The notes beneath the pieces were generated by a model that made no database searches, had not been told where the DNA came from, and saw only the letters and a list, made by a program, of their open reading frames with translations. Shown here one piece after another: positions 9,228 to 18,502 of a stretch of DNA of 64,000 bases. How positions within the stretch are numbered: position 1 is the first letter of the stretch; every line of letters begins with the position of its first letter. The stretch is from Candidatus Gastranaerophilales bacterium. Its GTDB lineage: Bacteria > Cyanobacteriota > Vampirovibrionia > Gastranaerophilales > Gastranaerophilaceae. Position numbers and translations under genes: made by a program. The stretch is from contig CALUYO010000001.1 in assembly GCA_944325005.1 (NCBI GenBank), positions 248,001 to 312,000 of the forward strand. Reading direction: 5' to 3'.

Positions 9228-9256
9228 TTGAAAAGCTGACAACATTTTGTTATAAT
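9228..9256 (+). promoter_or_regulatory. Upstream promoter P1 of pilin-like gene at 9293/9400
   Basis: TTGAAA, 17-bp spacer, TATAAT, then AAAAGGAG before ATG 9293. Confidence 0.75.
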
Positions 9257-9292
9257 AAAAATGTTATATTAATTAGATAAAAGGAGTTATTT

Positions 9293-9345
9293 ATGAAAAG
9301 GATTGTACCAAGCTCAATTTTCGGGGGGGGGGCGCTTTAAAGCTA
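9293..9345 (+). repeat. Poly-G leader element 3 with its short reading frame (G10)
   Basis: ATG 9293, ten G at 9323-9332, flank CGCTTTAAAGCT. As assembled the frame is a short peptide MKRIVPSSIFGGGAL ending at TAA 9338-9340. With 11 G it would continue through 9361 into the pilin domain without a stop. Confidence 0.85.
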
Positions 9346-9365
9346 TTAATAGGGCTTCTCTTGGG

Positions 9366-9402
9366 TTGCAAAAAAAATAAAATTTGTTATAATGGTGATA
9401 TG
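9366..9402 (+). promoter_or_regulatory. Second promoter P2 with leaderless ATG
   Basis: TTGCAA at 9366-9371, 16-bp spacer, TATAAT at 9388-9393 preceded by TGT (extended -10). The ATG at 9400 lies 6 nt after the -10 box, where transcription should begin. Hairpin GTGAT/ATCAC (9395-9411) places the ATG at the start of its loop. Confidence 0.6.
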
Positions 9403-10131
9403 ATACATCACTATTATGGTTCAAATAAAACAGGTTTTACCCTTGCAGAGGTTCTGATTACTCTTGGCATAATCGGAATAGTTTCCGCATTAACAATGCC
9501 GGTATTAATAGGAAATTACCAGAAGAGACAAACCGTAACGCAGTTGAAAAAAGCCTATTCTGAATTATCTCAAGCCGCTGCTATGGCTACTTTAACTTAT
9601 GGAGATATGGAAAATTGGGATTTTAGTAGCGGTACTGGTTTGGATTTTTTTAACAAATATTTTACCTCCTTTATGAATATATCTCAGACAACAGTTGCAG
9701 ACGTAAAAAATGCAGGTATTACATATATTGGGACGTCCGGTAATTCTGAGGCTTCTCTTACAAATATGCGTGATGAGGGCAATATAATAACTTTACCTTC
9801 CGGAGCACAAATTTTTGCCTCCAATAGTTCAAATGTGGTTTCAGTCAATCCGGATCAAGATCGTAGAGCTTATGTAGTGGATTTAAATGGTTATAAGCGT
9901 CCTAATAAATTCGGACGTGATTTATTTATGTTTGCGGTTACTAAAAAGCATGGTGTTACTCCATTTTCATATGATGATACCGAAAATTCTGAAGTTGAAC
10001 GTGACAGAGATGAGCTTTTGAATGGACCGAGTGCTGAAAATTATCAATGTAGCAGAAGCGGACGCGGAATGTGGTGTGCCGCAGTAATAATGATGGATGG
10101 CTGGGAAATTAGAGATGATTATCCATGGTAG
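9400..10131 (+). CDS. Pilin-like protein, downstream of a G10 element
   Basis: Prepilin-type protein with leader MIHHYYGSNKTG|FTLAEVLITLGIIGIVSALTM. I choose ATG 9400 because it gives a normal leader and has its own extended -10 promoter (leaderless mRNA). The alternative is ATG 9293, which would be in frame only if the G10 tract had 11 or 8 G. The mature part has VDLNGYKRPNKFGRDLF and ends RSGRGMWCAAV...RDDYPW. Blocks of about 84 and 52 bp are identical to the gene at 952-1691, with diverged segments between. The next pilin-like gene starts 57 bp downstream with its own promoter. Confidence 0.85.
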   Translation: MIHHYYGSNKTGFTLAEVLITLGIIGIVSALTMPVLIGNYQKRQTVTQLKKAYSELSQAAAMATLTYGDMENWDFSSGTGLDFFNKYFTSFMNISQTTVADVKNAGITYIGTSGNSEASLTNMRDEGNIITLPSGAQIFASNSSNVVSVNPDQDRRAYVVDLNGYKRPNKFGRDLFMFAVTKKHGVTPFSYDDTENSEVERDRDELLNGPSAENYQCSRSGRGMWCAAVIMMDGWEIRDDYPW

Positions 10132-10160
10132 TTGCATTAGAATATAAAAATGTATATAAT
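10132..10160 (+). promoter_or_regulatory. Promoter of pilin-like gene at 10188
   Basis: TTGCAT at 10132-10137, 17-bp spacer, TATAAT at 10155-10160, then TGGAGG before ATG 10188. No G tract here. Confidence 0.6.
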
Positions 10161-10187
10161 AAATTATATAATATTGGAGGTCTTAAT

Positions 10188-10820
10188 ATGAAAAAAGCTT
10201 TCACGCTGGCAGAAGTCCTTGTAACTTTAGGTATTATTGGTGTTGTATCAGCTATGACTGTGCCGACATTAATGCAGAATTATCAACGACAAAGTTATGT
10301 TACACAACTGCATAAGGTTTATAATGAAATTTCACAGGCTGTTGTCAGTTATCAGACTGAAAGAAATGCCGTAAACTTAACTGAAGCCGGATTGAGCAGC
10401 ACTGCTGCTGTCCAAAACTGGCTTAAAACTTATATGAGAACTGTATCTGAATGTGACAACACAGGAGTTCCTTGTTTTGCGGAAAGCTATAAAACTATGG
10501 CAGGTGTAACTGTTACGGAAAGTTATATGGACTTTACTCCGAAAAGTTATGTTCTGCCAAGCGGTGCGGCAATAAGACCTTTATATTCTAAAGACGGTAA
10601 TAAACTAATAAATGTCTGTATAGATATAAACGGACAACAGGGACCTAATATTTTAGGAAGAGATTTGTTCTTTATGGCTATATATAATAATGGTACTATT
10701 GATACGTATGTTGCATCTTCAACTGATACACCTTTATCAGAAGAGGTAAGAGATAAGGCTTCAGTTATGTGGAAACCTTTCGCTGATATATTGAATGATA
10801 ATTGGGAAATGACTTATTAA
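10188..10820 (+). CDS. Pilin-like protein without G tract
   Basis: A prepilin-type protein of 210 residues with a compact leader MKKA|FTLAEVLVTLGIIGVVSA. ATG 10188 follows GGAGG; an in-frame upstream Met at 10125 overlaps the previous gene and is unlikely. The signature is IDINGQQGPNILGRDLF, and the protein ends in ILNDNWEMTY. It shares the N-terminal third and this ending with the broken gene at 45213-45896, so the two form a subfamily. The paired Cys in SECDNTGVPC may form a disulfide. Being free of a G tract, it looks constitutively translated. Confidence 0.88.
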   Translation: MKKAFTLAEVLVTLGIIGVVSAMTVPTLMQNYQRQSYVTQLHKVYNEISQAVVSYQTERNAVNLTEAGLSSTAAVQNWLKTYMRTVSECDNTGVPCFAESYKTMAGVTVTESYMDFTPKSYVLPSGAAIRPLYSKDGNKLINVCIDINGQQGPNILGRDLFFMAIYNNGTIDTYVASSTDTPLSEEVRDKASVMWKPFADILNDNWEMTY

Positions 10821-10850
10821 AAAAAGAGCCCTGACAAGGCTCTTTTTTTA
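10821..10850 (+). terminator. Intrinsic terminator after pilin-like gene
   Basis: AAAAAGAGCC / GGCTCTTTTT stem with a 7-nt loop and T run. Confidence 0.85.
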
Positions 10851-10851
10851 T

Positions 10852-10880
10852 TTGCTTAAATTTTAAAATCGTGTTATATT
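10852..10880 (+). promoter_or_regulatory. Promoter of nadK
   Basis: TTGCTT, 17-bp spacer, TATATT at 10875-10880. The first ATG is only 9 nt downstream and there is no ribosome-binding site, which suggests a leaderless or near-leaderless mRNA. Confidence 0.5.
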
Positions 10881-10889
10881 TTCTTCGTT

Positions 10890-11690
10890 ATGCTTATGAA
10901 GAATTTTGCAATCTGCTATAATCAGGAAATTTTACATTCTATAGAAATAAAAGATAAACTCGCCAAAATCCTTTTAAATAAAGGGGTTACAGCAGAAGTT
11001 TTAAATATTGACTGCTTAAAAGAAGGTTTTGACTTTGTTTTTGTAATAGGAGGCGATGGAACAATCTTAAAAACTGCAAGGTTTTATGCAAAGTACAAAA
11101 CTCCTATTTTTGGTATTAATCTTGGACGTCTCGGCTTCCTTTCTCAATCATCAAGAGAAGATATTGAAAAATCCGTTGATGAAATTCTAAGCGGTAAATT
11201 TATTGTGCAGGATAGGATAATGCTCCAATATAATAAGTTTACTGCTTTAAATGACTTTGTTATAAAAGGTTGTGATTTAGGCAGAACATCAAGGTTTTCT
11301 GTAAAAATTAATGACAAATTTGTATGTGACTATCTGGCTGACGGCATAATAGTTTCTACACCTACAGGCTCAACTGCTTATGGGCTTTCCGCGGGCGGTC
11401 CTGTTGTTGCTCCTTCATTGAAAGCCTTTGTTATAATTCCTATTTGCCCGCATACACTTACTGCAAGGCCTATTGTTGTTCCGGATTGCGAAAAAATTAC
11501 GGTATGTGTCGATGAAAAGACCGGATATATACTTTCAACAGACGGACAGGAACTGTATGAATGCAGTGAGGATATTGAGATTGTAAAGTCAGATTATACC
11601 GCAAAGCTGGCTTTGCTTGAAAATACAGAATTTTATTCAATATTGAGAAATAAACTTCACTGGGCAGTTCCGCCGGCGTATGTAAAATAG
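10890..11690 (+). CDS. nadK: NAD kinase
   Basis: Phosphorylates NAD to NADP in the cytosol. 266 residues. Family motifs are GGDGT (about residue 55), FGINLGRLGFL, and the nucleotide-binding STPTGSTAYGLSAGGP. Two possible starts lie two codons apart (10890 and 10896) and neither has a Shine-Dalgarno; the second gives MKNFAICYN, a typical N-terminus. Stands alone between a terminator and the ftsZ promoter region. Confidence 0.93.
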   Translation: MLMKNFAICYNQEILHSIEIKDKLAKILLNKGVTAEVLNIDCLKEGFDFVFVIGGDGTILKTARFYAKYKTPIFGINLGRLGFLSQSSREDIEKSVDEILSGKFIVQDRIMLQYNKFTALNDFVIKGCDLGRTSRFSVKINDKFVCDYLADGIIVSTPTGSTAYGLSAGGPVVAPSLKAFVIIPICPHTLTARPIVVPDCEKITVCVDEKTGYILSTDGQELYECSEDIEIVKSDYTAKLALLENTEFYSILRNKLHWAVPPAYVK

Positions 11691-11853
11691 CCAAAGTATG
11701 TTCTTTTTCTTATTATCACTGTTTGCTGGAGATTTATATTAAAATTTGTTCATAATTTCCGGTAAATTATTGTACTTTTTTTCTATTTAAAATAGTATGT
11801 TATTATACTATTGTAGATAGATAACTATACAATTACATAAAAGAGGTAAAAAA

Positions 11854-13041
11854 GTGGAAAATTTCGTATCAGATATCTTTGCTAAAAAAGATGAAACAAC
11901 AAGCAACGAGCAAACCCAAAGGTCTCCAATAAACCCTACTAACATTAAAGTTATCGGTGTCGGCGGCGGCGGCGGTAATGCTGTTAACAGAATGATTAAG
12001 GCAGGACTTTCTGGTGTAGAGTTCTGGTTAATGAATACAGATTTACAAGTTCTGGAATACGGACAGACTAAAAATAGAATTCAATTAGGTGCTAAATCTA
12101 CTAACGGTCTTGGTGCAGGCGGTGATCCTTCTGTCGGAGAAAAGGCTGCCGAAGAAGCCCAGCAGGAAATAACAGAAGCTTTAGACGGCGCTGATATGGT
12201 ATTTATTACTGCAGGTATGGGCGGCGGTACCGGTACCGGTGCAGCCCCTGTTGTTGCTAAAATCGCTAAGGAATTAGGAATTTTAACTATTGCTGTTGTT
12301 ACAAAACCTTTTACTTGGGAAGGACGTAAGAGACAGAATCAGGCTAATCAAGGTTTGGAAAAATTAAGAGAAGCTGTTGATGCTGTTATTGTTGTTCCTA
12401 ATGACAAACTGCTTCAGGTTGTTGATAGACAGGTTTCTTTAACAGAATCATTTATTATTGTTGATGAAGTTCTTTTAAGAGGTGTTCAAGGTATTTCTGA
12501 TATTATTACGGTTCCGGGGCTTATTAACGTTGACTTTGCAGATGTTAAATGCGTTATGCAAGCTTCCGGCTCAGCTCTTATGGGTATTGGCCGTGGTCAG
12601 GGTGAAGGCAGAGCTATTAAGGCTGCAGAAATTGCTATTAATTCACAACTTCTTGAATCTTCAATTAATGGTGCAACTGGTGTAATTGTTAATATTACAG
12701 GCGGACCTGATATGACGCTTCATGAAATTTCTGACGCTGCGAATATTATTCACGATGCAGTTAATGATGATGCTACTGTTATTATCGGTACAGCTGTTAA
12801 CGAAAATATTCAGGGTGAAATTCAGATTACTGTTATTGCAACAGGTTTTGAAATGAAAAATACAAAACCTGAAGAAAAAACAGAGGTTAAGCAGTTGAGT
12901 GCTTCTGACTTCTTTGCAGGAACATTTAACTCAAATTCTAATTTAACCTCTCAGTCACAGCAGACTGCAAGAAGAACTTCAATGCCGGAAGTTTCTCCAA
13001 GTTTTACAAACATTGAAATTCCGGACTTTTTGAAAAAGTAA
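11854..13041 (+). CDS. ftsZ: Cell division protein FtsZ
   Basis: Tubulin-like GTPase forming the division ring. GTG start at 11854 behind AAGAGGTAAAAAA. Motifs are [18 protein letters not shown] (nucleotide binding), the tubulin signature [11 protein letters not shown] and the T7-loop region. The C-terminal tail after a variable linker ends in IEIPDFLKK, the conserved peptide that binds FtsA, SepF or ZipA type partners. 395 residues. It stands apart from any dcw cluster here. SepF and MinCDE, encoded in the same window, are its likely partners. Confidence 0.97.
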   Translation: MENFVSDIFAKKDETTSNEQTQRSPINPTNIKVIGVGGGGGNAVNRMIKAGLSGVEFWLMNTDLQVLEYGQTKNRIQLGAKSTNGLGAGGDPSVGEKAAEEAQQEITEALDGADMVFITAGMGGGTGTGAAPVVAKIAKELGILTIAVVTKPFTWEGRKRQNQANQGLEKLREAVDAVIVVPNDKLLQVVDRQVSLTESFIIVDEVLLRGVQGISDIITVPGLINVDFADVKCVMQASGSALMGIGRGQGEGRAIKAAEIAINSQLLESSINGATGVIVNITGGPDMTLHEISDAANIIHDAVNDDATVIIGTAVNENIQGEIQITVIATGFEMKNTKPEEKTEVKQLSASDFFAGTFNSNSNLTSQSQQTARRTSMPEVSPSFTNIEIPDFLKK

Positions 13042-13080
13042 AAATCACACTAACTACGTTGGAATATGAAAAAGATGAAA

Positions 13081-13111
13081 AGAGAATTGATACAACATCA
13101 GTTCTCTTTTT
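13081..13111 (+). terminator. Intrinsic terminator after ftsZ
   Basis: An 11-bp stem with one G-T wobble (13081-13091 with 13097-13107), then T residues. Confidence 0.8.
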
Positions 13112-13133
13112 ATTTGATATTATTAAATAAAAT

Positions 13134-13165
13134 AAAAAAGACCGTTTTATAAAAACGGCCTTTTA
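13134..13165 (-). terminator. Intrinsic terminator after fba
   Basis: On the minus strand GGCCGTTTT pairs with AAAACGGTC and is followed by six T. Confidence 0.8.
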
Positions 13166-13191
13166 GTTGTATATTACTAATATATTTTGAA

Positions 13192-14151
13192 TTAGTCTTT
13201 AGCATGTCCTGCTGTTCCAAGAACGTCACGCATTTTGTGCATAACCATTTCTTTAACAGCAGTTCTTCCCGGTCCCATATATTCTCTCGGGTCGAATTTT
13301 TCTGGATGTTCAACAAAGAATTCTCTGATTGTTGAAGTCATAGCTAATCTCAAGTCTGTATCAATGTTGATTTTTGCAACACCGTGTTTAGAAGCATAGT
13401 TTAACATATCTTCAGGAACACCCTGAGCATCAGGTAACTGACCGCCATATTTATTGCATTTAGCAACAAATTCAGCGGGTACTGATGATGAGCCGTGTAA
13501 TACAAGCGGGTAATCATATCCGACAGCTTCATTAACAGCTTTTTTAATTTCAGCAAGTCTTTCAAAGTCTAATTTAGCTTCGCCTTTAAATTTATAAGCG
13601 CCATGAGATGTTCCGATAGCAACAGCCAGAGAATCGCAGCCTGTTTCTTTAACAAATCTTGCAGCTTCCTGTGGATCTGTGTATGTAGAATCTTTAGCGT
13701 GAACTTTAACATCGTCTTCAACACCGGCAAGTTTTCCTAATTCAGCTTCAACAGAAACTCCGCGCGGATGAGCGTAATCAACAACCTGTTTAGTTAATTT
13801 GATATTTTCTTCTAACGGGAATCTTGAACCGTCAATCATAACAGAAGAGAAACCGCCGTCAATACAAGCTTTACAAATTTCAAAATCAGCACCGTGATCC
13901 AAGTGTAAAGCGATAGGTACTGTAGTTGTAGCTAGTGCAGCTTCAACTAATTTAAGCAGGTAAGTTTGATTAGCATATTTTCTTGCACCTGCTGAAACCT
14001 GTAAGATAATAGGTGATTGTGTTTCTTCTGCAGCTTCTGCAATACCCTGCAGGATTTCCATGTTGTTAACGTTGTAAGCACCAATGGCATATCCGCCAGC
14101 GAGTGCTTTTTTGAACATTTCTCCAGTTCCAACTAATTTTCTTTCACTCAT
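13192..14151 (-). CDS. fba: Class II fructose-bisphosphate aldolase
   Basis: Zinc-dependent glycolytic aldolase interconverting fructose 1,6-bisphosphate with two triose phosphates. Motifs are IALHLDHGADFEICKACIDGG (zinc His and catalytic Asp), VEAELGKLAG, GTSHGAYKF, LVLHGSSSVP and KINIDTDLR. I take Met 14151 (MSERKLVG), 8 nt after AAGGAG; an upstream in-frame Met at 14187 gives an atypical basic extension. 319 residues. Convergent with ftsZ. Confidence 0.95.
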   Translation of the reverse strand: MSERKLVGTGEMFKKALAGGYAIGAYNVNNMEILQGIAEAAEETQSPIILQVSAGARKYANQTYLLKLVEAALATTTVPIALHLDHGADFEICKACIDGGFSSVMIDGSRFPLEENIKLTKQVVDYAHPRGVSVEAELGKLAGVEDDVKVHAKDSTYTDPQEAARFVKETGCDSLAVAIGTSHGAYKFKGEAKLDFERLAEIKKAVNEAVGYDYPLVLHGSSSVPAEFVAKCNKYGGQLPDAQGVPEDMLNYASKHGVAKINIDTDLRLAMTSTIREFFVEHPEKFDPREYMGPGRTAVKEMVMHKMRDVLGTAGHAKD

Positions 14152-14285
14152 TTGAGTTCTCCTTCTTTTTATACATATTCGCGACAACCGTCGACATTAT
14201 TTTATTGTAAAAACTCACACAAGAAGCGTACAACAAACAAAAAAACGGTGCAAGTGTAACAAAATGTTAATATCGTATATACTAT

Positions 14286-14315
14286 TTTACAAATCCTTAA
14301 ATGACTTGCTATAAT
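14286..14315 (+). promoter_or_regulatory. Promoter of unknown gene at 14424
   Basis: TTTACA, 18-bp spacer, TATAAT. About 110 nt of untranslated leader follow before the ATG. Confidence 0.45.
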
Positions 14316-14423
14316 CGGATTATAGGGAATTAATGAATAAATTAACGGGCAAAAAAATTTTTGTACCTGCCTTATCTTAATGAAATTAAAATGGTGAAAA
14401 TTAAATAATGTGGAGTTAAAACT

Positions 14424-15536
14424 ATGACAATCAGACCTGTAACCTCAATTTCAACGGCGAATGCTTATAATGCAGTAAATTTTGAGGGAAAAAAGAAAAA
14501 ACATTCCGGTAAAAGTGAGTATATAATTAATCCCGGGGCTCAAAAATTGGCGATTCCTCTTGCAGCAGCAATTACAATGGCTCCATTAAATGTTATTGAT
14601 GCAAAAGGACTGCATAAAAATAATTCAGATATTGATAATAGAAAAATTGAGTACGTTGATGATATAAGTTCTATTAATACAATATCAAATGAAGGCGGAA
14701 CAATAATTGAATCTAAAAATTTTGTATCTGACAAATATGGCCCTTATAAGGTAAACCTGATTAGTACTGACGGTAATAATAAAACTTTTGAAAAGATTGC
14801 ATTTGAAGCGTATAATGAGTTAGTTAAAAAGAACCTTTCAAATGATGTTAAACAACTTGCCGTATATAATTATCAGGTAGTTTCAGATGATGGCAGTAAG
14901 AGTACTTCTTTTACGCTTAAAAATGTACTTGTTGATTCAGGAATGCAATCTACTCCTTTTACATATAATCAAGATAATATTGTAAATTATATTGAAAAAC
15001 TTATTGATGATCCCAGAAATAATAAGGCTATTGATAAGGTTGTTTATAATAGAACTATAAGACCAAGTGCAGATGGTAATTTTCAAAATGTCGGCGGTAA
15101 AGACATTTTGAAAGATGCTGAACCTTTTAAACCTAACGGTAAGTTAATAGATTCTGATGATATAACAATGGAAAATAAAGTTTTAGGAAAATTGCGCTAT
15201 TATTCATTGAATGGTAATGATAATGATATAGAATTGGTTACTTACCAGAAGAATGGTTATCCGGAGCTGCGTATTTTTAATTTATATACTAATAAACATG
15301 TATTTGAACCTTATTCAGAAGTTCCTTCATCATTTGTAACAGGTATTATGGAATTGTCTGACGGTAATCGAAAGCATTACTATCTGGAAGAACCTGCACT
15401 TGTGTTTGCACTGGCAGATTTAAAGGCTGAAAATCCTGAAAAATTCAAGTACGGTATAATGGGAGAATCAAATACTATAAATTATTTAATAACTCCCAAA
15501 GGTGCAATAATGCCTGTTGCTTCTGAAGAAGAATAA
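14424..15536 (+). CDS. Unknown 370-residue protein with N-terminal VNFEGKKKK motif
   Basis: I do not recognise this protein. ATG 14424 follows TGGAG. The N-terminus has a Ser/Thr/Asn-rich stretch, then VNFEGKKKKHSGK, similar in type to short [IV]-x-F-x-G motifs in other unknown proteins of the window. A weakly hydrophobic segment at about residues 42-60 (KLAIPLAAAITMAPLNVI) could be a membrane or export segment. The rest is mixed polar and acidic without known domain signatures. It lies 109 bp upstream of the large 904-residue unknown in the same direction, so the two may act together. Confidence 0.55.
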   Translation: MTIRPVTSISTANAYNAVNFEGKKKKHSGKSEYIINPGAQKLAIPLAAAITMAPLNVIDAKGLHKNNSDIDNRKIEYVDDISSINTISNEGGTIIESKNFVSDKYGPYKVNLISTDGNNKTFEKIAFEAYNELVKKNLSNDVKQLAVYNYQVVSDDGSKSTSFTLKNVLVDSGMQSTPFTYNQDNIVNYIEKLIDDPRNNKAIDKVVYNRTIRPSADGNFQNVGGKDILKDAEPFKPNGKLIDSDDITMENKVLGKLRYYSLNGNDNDIELVTYQKNGYPELRIFNLYTNKHVFEPYSEVPSSFVTGIMELSDGNRKHYYLEEPALVFALADLKAENPEKFKYGIMGESNTINYLITPKGAIMPVASEEE

Positions 15537-15565
15537 TCATAATAATTATATTTGTAAATATTTGT

Positions 15566-15618
15566 AAACATGTAAAAACATGATGAAATCTCTGGATTTT
15601 GCATGTTTTTACATGTTT
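15566..15618 (+). promoter_or_regulatory. Perfect 17-bp inverted repeat in leader of 904-aa gene
   Basis: AAACATGTAAAAACATG at 15566-15582 pairs exactly with 15602-15618, with a 19-nt loop. It lies 28 bp before ATG 15646. It has only short T runs, so it may be a terminator for the upstream gene, an attenuator or a protein-binding site. Confidence 0.6.
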
Positions 15619-15645
15619 ATAGTACTTAAAAGCAGAGAGCTTATT

Positions 15646-18360
15646 ATGGAATTAAAAATAGACAAAAATAACATTAGAATAGAGCAGATAAGAGAAGCTC
15701 AAGCAGGCAGTGCTGGTAATGCAAATTTATCACAACCGGGGAATGTTAGCCTTTTTCAGAATAAGGATGACGCAATTAAGCAATTATGTGCTCAATTACA
15801 AATAAGTGAAGAACAGCTAAAAGTATTAATAGACAAGTACCCTGATTTTTACAGTTTAGATCCTGTAAAACAAGCAGAGCTTGTTAAAAATAGTTTTGTT
15901 TCAGATGCTGTAGATAGTAAACCCGGTACAGATAATACAAATGTATCAGAGACTGTGTCTGTTTCTAAAAATAATGTTCCAAATAGCGAAACTGCAGATA
16001 GTACCAAAGCTACAGCGGAAACTGTATTTAATCATAAAGAATTTTCTAAAATGTCGGTTCAGGATAAAGTTAATGTTTATGCTTTAGAACTGGCAAAAAA
16101 TAAATTTTTATATCCTCAAAATGGCTCTGAAAAGTCCATAGATGATTGGAATTCTTTATCAGAAGAACAAAGAAACAGTCTTGTAAAAAATGAGTTAAAT
16201 GCATTAATAAAAGATAATTCTAAAAAACTATATGATAAAAAAGATATTAACACTTATTTTGACAATAAGATGTTAAAACTTCAGACTGCAAATTATCTGG
16301 AGCAAAATATAGATGCTTTTGATAAACAAGATGGTAAATATATTGCAACTTCAATACATGATTATTTATTCAATCTTGATAGTGAAAATTTATCTAAAGG
16401 GCAAAATGATTATCTTAAAAATCAGTATATTTTGTCAAAAGCAGTTGTACAGGCATGTAAAGATAAAGGTGATACAACCTATCTTGATGATGTTGAGTAT
16501 AATTTAGCAGAAGATGAAATTGCTGAAAAGTTTGATAAAAATGGTATTCTTAATGGAACTACAAGAGTTGAAGTGCAAATGAAATATTTGCAGGATAAAA
16601 TTGATAAAGGTATAGAACTTGATGCTACTGAAAAAGCTGTATACAATCGTCTGAATAAGTTGGTTAATTCTGATGAAGGCCGTGCTTTTTTAGATGCCGT
16701 AAAATATAAATCTACACACCCTGATGAACAGGTAAATTACGGTCGTTTAGATGCATTGAAAAATTCCGAATTTGGAGAAGATTTTGAAGCGGCTGTTAAT
16801 AAAGAGGACAAAGCATTTGTTGTTCAGGCCTATTTAAAAAAGGCATCAGCTAATCTCTCCTCAGAAGAAAAAGCAAGATTAATTAATGAATTAACAATTG
16901 AATTAATGTACGACGCAGATAATGCGGATGTGATTGCTGATGTACATTCTGATGCTGTTAAAAATTCTGATGATAAAACCCAAACAGTTTTAGCACAGAG
17001 TACGGAATCGGGTCTTGCTGAATTAAGTGCAATGAATTCAGATGATTATAATGAAGCTGGATTATCAGCCTTAGCAAATACTCATGAGAAGATGATTGAG
17101 GAAGATGCTGAACGTGCTGAAATGTTGGCTTCTGGTACAATGAATAATTTAGGAAACAGAAAGTTAGAAATTGTATCAGGAGTTTATTCTGCATCAAAAT
17201 CCGAAAAAATTCAGCGCAAACATGCTGAAATTGCTTTAGGTTTAGAAATTGAAAGTGACGAAGATGTTAATACACAAAGAGTTTTGTTAGAAAATGTCAA
17301 TAAAAATTCTAATCTGGAAATCCGTAAAGATACAGGTAAAAGATTAGATGAGGCACATAAAGATAACCAGCTTCCATTAACAGAGCAATTTATTAAGGAT
17401 AAAGAAGTTGCTAAAGCGATGAACGCTGACGGAACATTTACCCGTTATGATAAAGATAATAAAACTGATGCGTTCCGTATGTTCAGGACTCGTTTTGAAC
17501 AGAATGACTTTTCAAAAGATGAAGCCGTAAATCAGTTGAACTTGTTATCAGATAATATTAAGAATGTCAAAGAAGCTGATATTCAATTAGAAATGCATAA
17601 GGATATTATGCAGTCTAAATATTCTGAAGTACAGGAGCATGCCGCCGCAAATATTAAAGATTATGACCCGACAGTTCAAGGTAAAGCTTTAGAAACTGTT
17701 TATGAAACAGGAAATGCAAAAGCTATTGATACGGCAGTTGAAAGTATTGTAAATACCAGATCTGATTCTGTTATTGAACAGAATTTTCAAAAGGTGGCAG
17801 CTGCAGCCATTGTTAATACACTTGATACTAATACGGGAATTCTTGATACAATTGAAATGGTATCAGACGGCACTGTTTCTCTGCAAGAAAAGGTTGCATC
17901 AGGTGCAAAATTAACAATTCAGGAATATGCATCCCTAACGCCTTTACAGAAAAAAAAATATATTGAAAACTTATTTAAATCTTTATCACCGGATGAAAAA
18001 ATTAAACTTTTAAAGAGTATTTCTAATTCATCTCAAAAAAGAAGTATTTATAAGATGATTGCACGTACAAATTCAGATTTACTGAACAGGCTTATTACGG
18101 ATGCAAATATTGCTAAAACAATAAGAGATATGAATGTTTCCGGAGCTGTTAATAATAAAATTGATGCTCTGGCAGAAAGAAAACAGTATTCTGAAATCCA
18201 GTGGGCAAACTTTGTCGCAGATGAAAATAAGAAAGACAGTAATTTTGATTATCCGCCAAGAACTGCTAACACTGTCGGATTTTCTTCGATACCCCAAAAT
18301 CTGCAAAATATAGAACAAAGCTTCTTACGAAAGGGTAAACAATTTGAATTTAATGCTTAG
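15646..18360 (+). CDS. Large unknown helical protein, 904 residues
   Basis: I do not recognise a family. The start at 15646 (MELKIDKNN) is preferred, since the longer frame from 15580 would translate the inverted repeat. No signal peptide or membrane segment is seen. The sequence is rich in Lys, Glu, Asp, Asn and Ala and mostly predicted helical; a segment LQISEEQLKVLIDKYPDFYSL near residue 45 has a short helix-turn pattern. A HEAT-like periodicity is possible in residues 500-760 (VQEHAAANIKDYDPTVQGKAL and similar), but I cannot confirm it. It ends before a strong terminator. The Asn/Lys-rich composition resembles its upstream neighbour. Confidence 0.55.
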   Translation: MELKIDKNNIRIEQIREAQAGSAGNANLSQPGNVSLFQNKDDAIKQLCAQLQISEEQLKVLIDKYPDFYSLDPVKQAELVKNSFVSDAVDSKPGTDNTNVSETVSVSKNNVPNSETADSTKATAETVFNHKEFSKMSVQDKVNVYALELAKNKFLYPQNGSEKSIDDWNSLSEEQRNSLVKNELNALIKDNSKKLYDKKDINTYFDNKMLKLQTANYLEQNIDAFDKQDGKYIATSIHDYLFNLDSENLSKGQNDYLKNQYILSKAVVQACKDKGDTTYLDDVEYNLAEDEIAEKFDKNGILNGTTRVEVQMKYLQDKIDKGIELDATEKAVYNRLNKLVNSDEGRAFLDAVKYKSTHPDEQVNYGRLDALKNSEFGEDFEAAVNKEDKAFVVQAYLKKASANLSSEEKARLINELTIELMYDADNADVIADVHSDAVKNSDDKTQTVLAQSTESGLAELSAMNSDDYNEAGLSALANTHEKMIEEDAERAEMLASGTMNNLGNRKLEIVSGVYSASKSEKIQRKHAEIALGLEIESDEDVNTQRVLLENVNKNSNLEIRKDTGKRLDEAHKDNQLPLTEQFIKDKEVAKAMNADGTFTRYDKDNKTDAFRMFRTRFEQNDFSKDEAVNQLNLLSDNIKNVKEADIQLEMHKDIMQSKYSEVQEHAAANIKDYDPTVQGKALETVYETGNAKAIDTAVESIVNTRSDSVIEQNFQKVAAAAIVNTLDTNTGILDTIEMVSDGTVSLQEKVASGAKLTIQEYASLTPLQKKKYIENLFKSLSPDEKIKLLKSISNSSQKRSIYKMIARTNSDLLNRLITDANIAKTIRDMNVSGAVNNKIDALAERKQYSEIQWANFVADENKKDSNFDYPPRTANTVGFSSIPQNLQNIEQSFLRKGKQFEFNA

Positions 18361-18389
18361 GTAAGAAATTTGCGGGTGTGAAAAACTGA

Positions 18390-18416
18390 AAGCCCCTTGA
18401 AAAGGGGGCTTTTTTG
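18390..18416 (+). terminator. Intrinsic terminator
   Basis: AAGCCCC pairs with GGGGCTT across a loop and is followed by six T. Confidence 0.85.
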
Positions 18417-18502
18417 TACTTGATTTTTTATGTTTTTTATATTTTAATATTTATACAGCGATTGAAAAATCGCGAGTTCTATAGAAAGAAGACAATTTTA
18501 AA

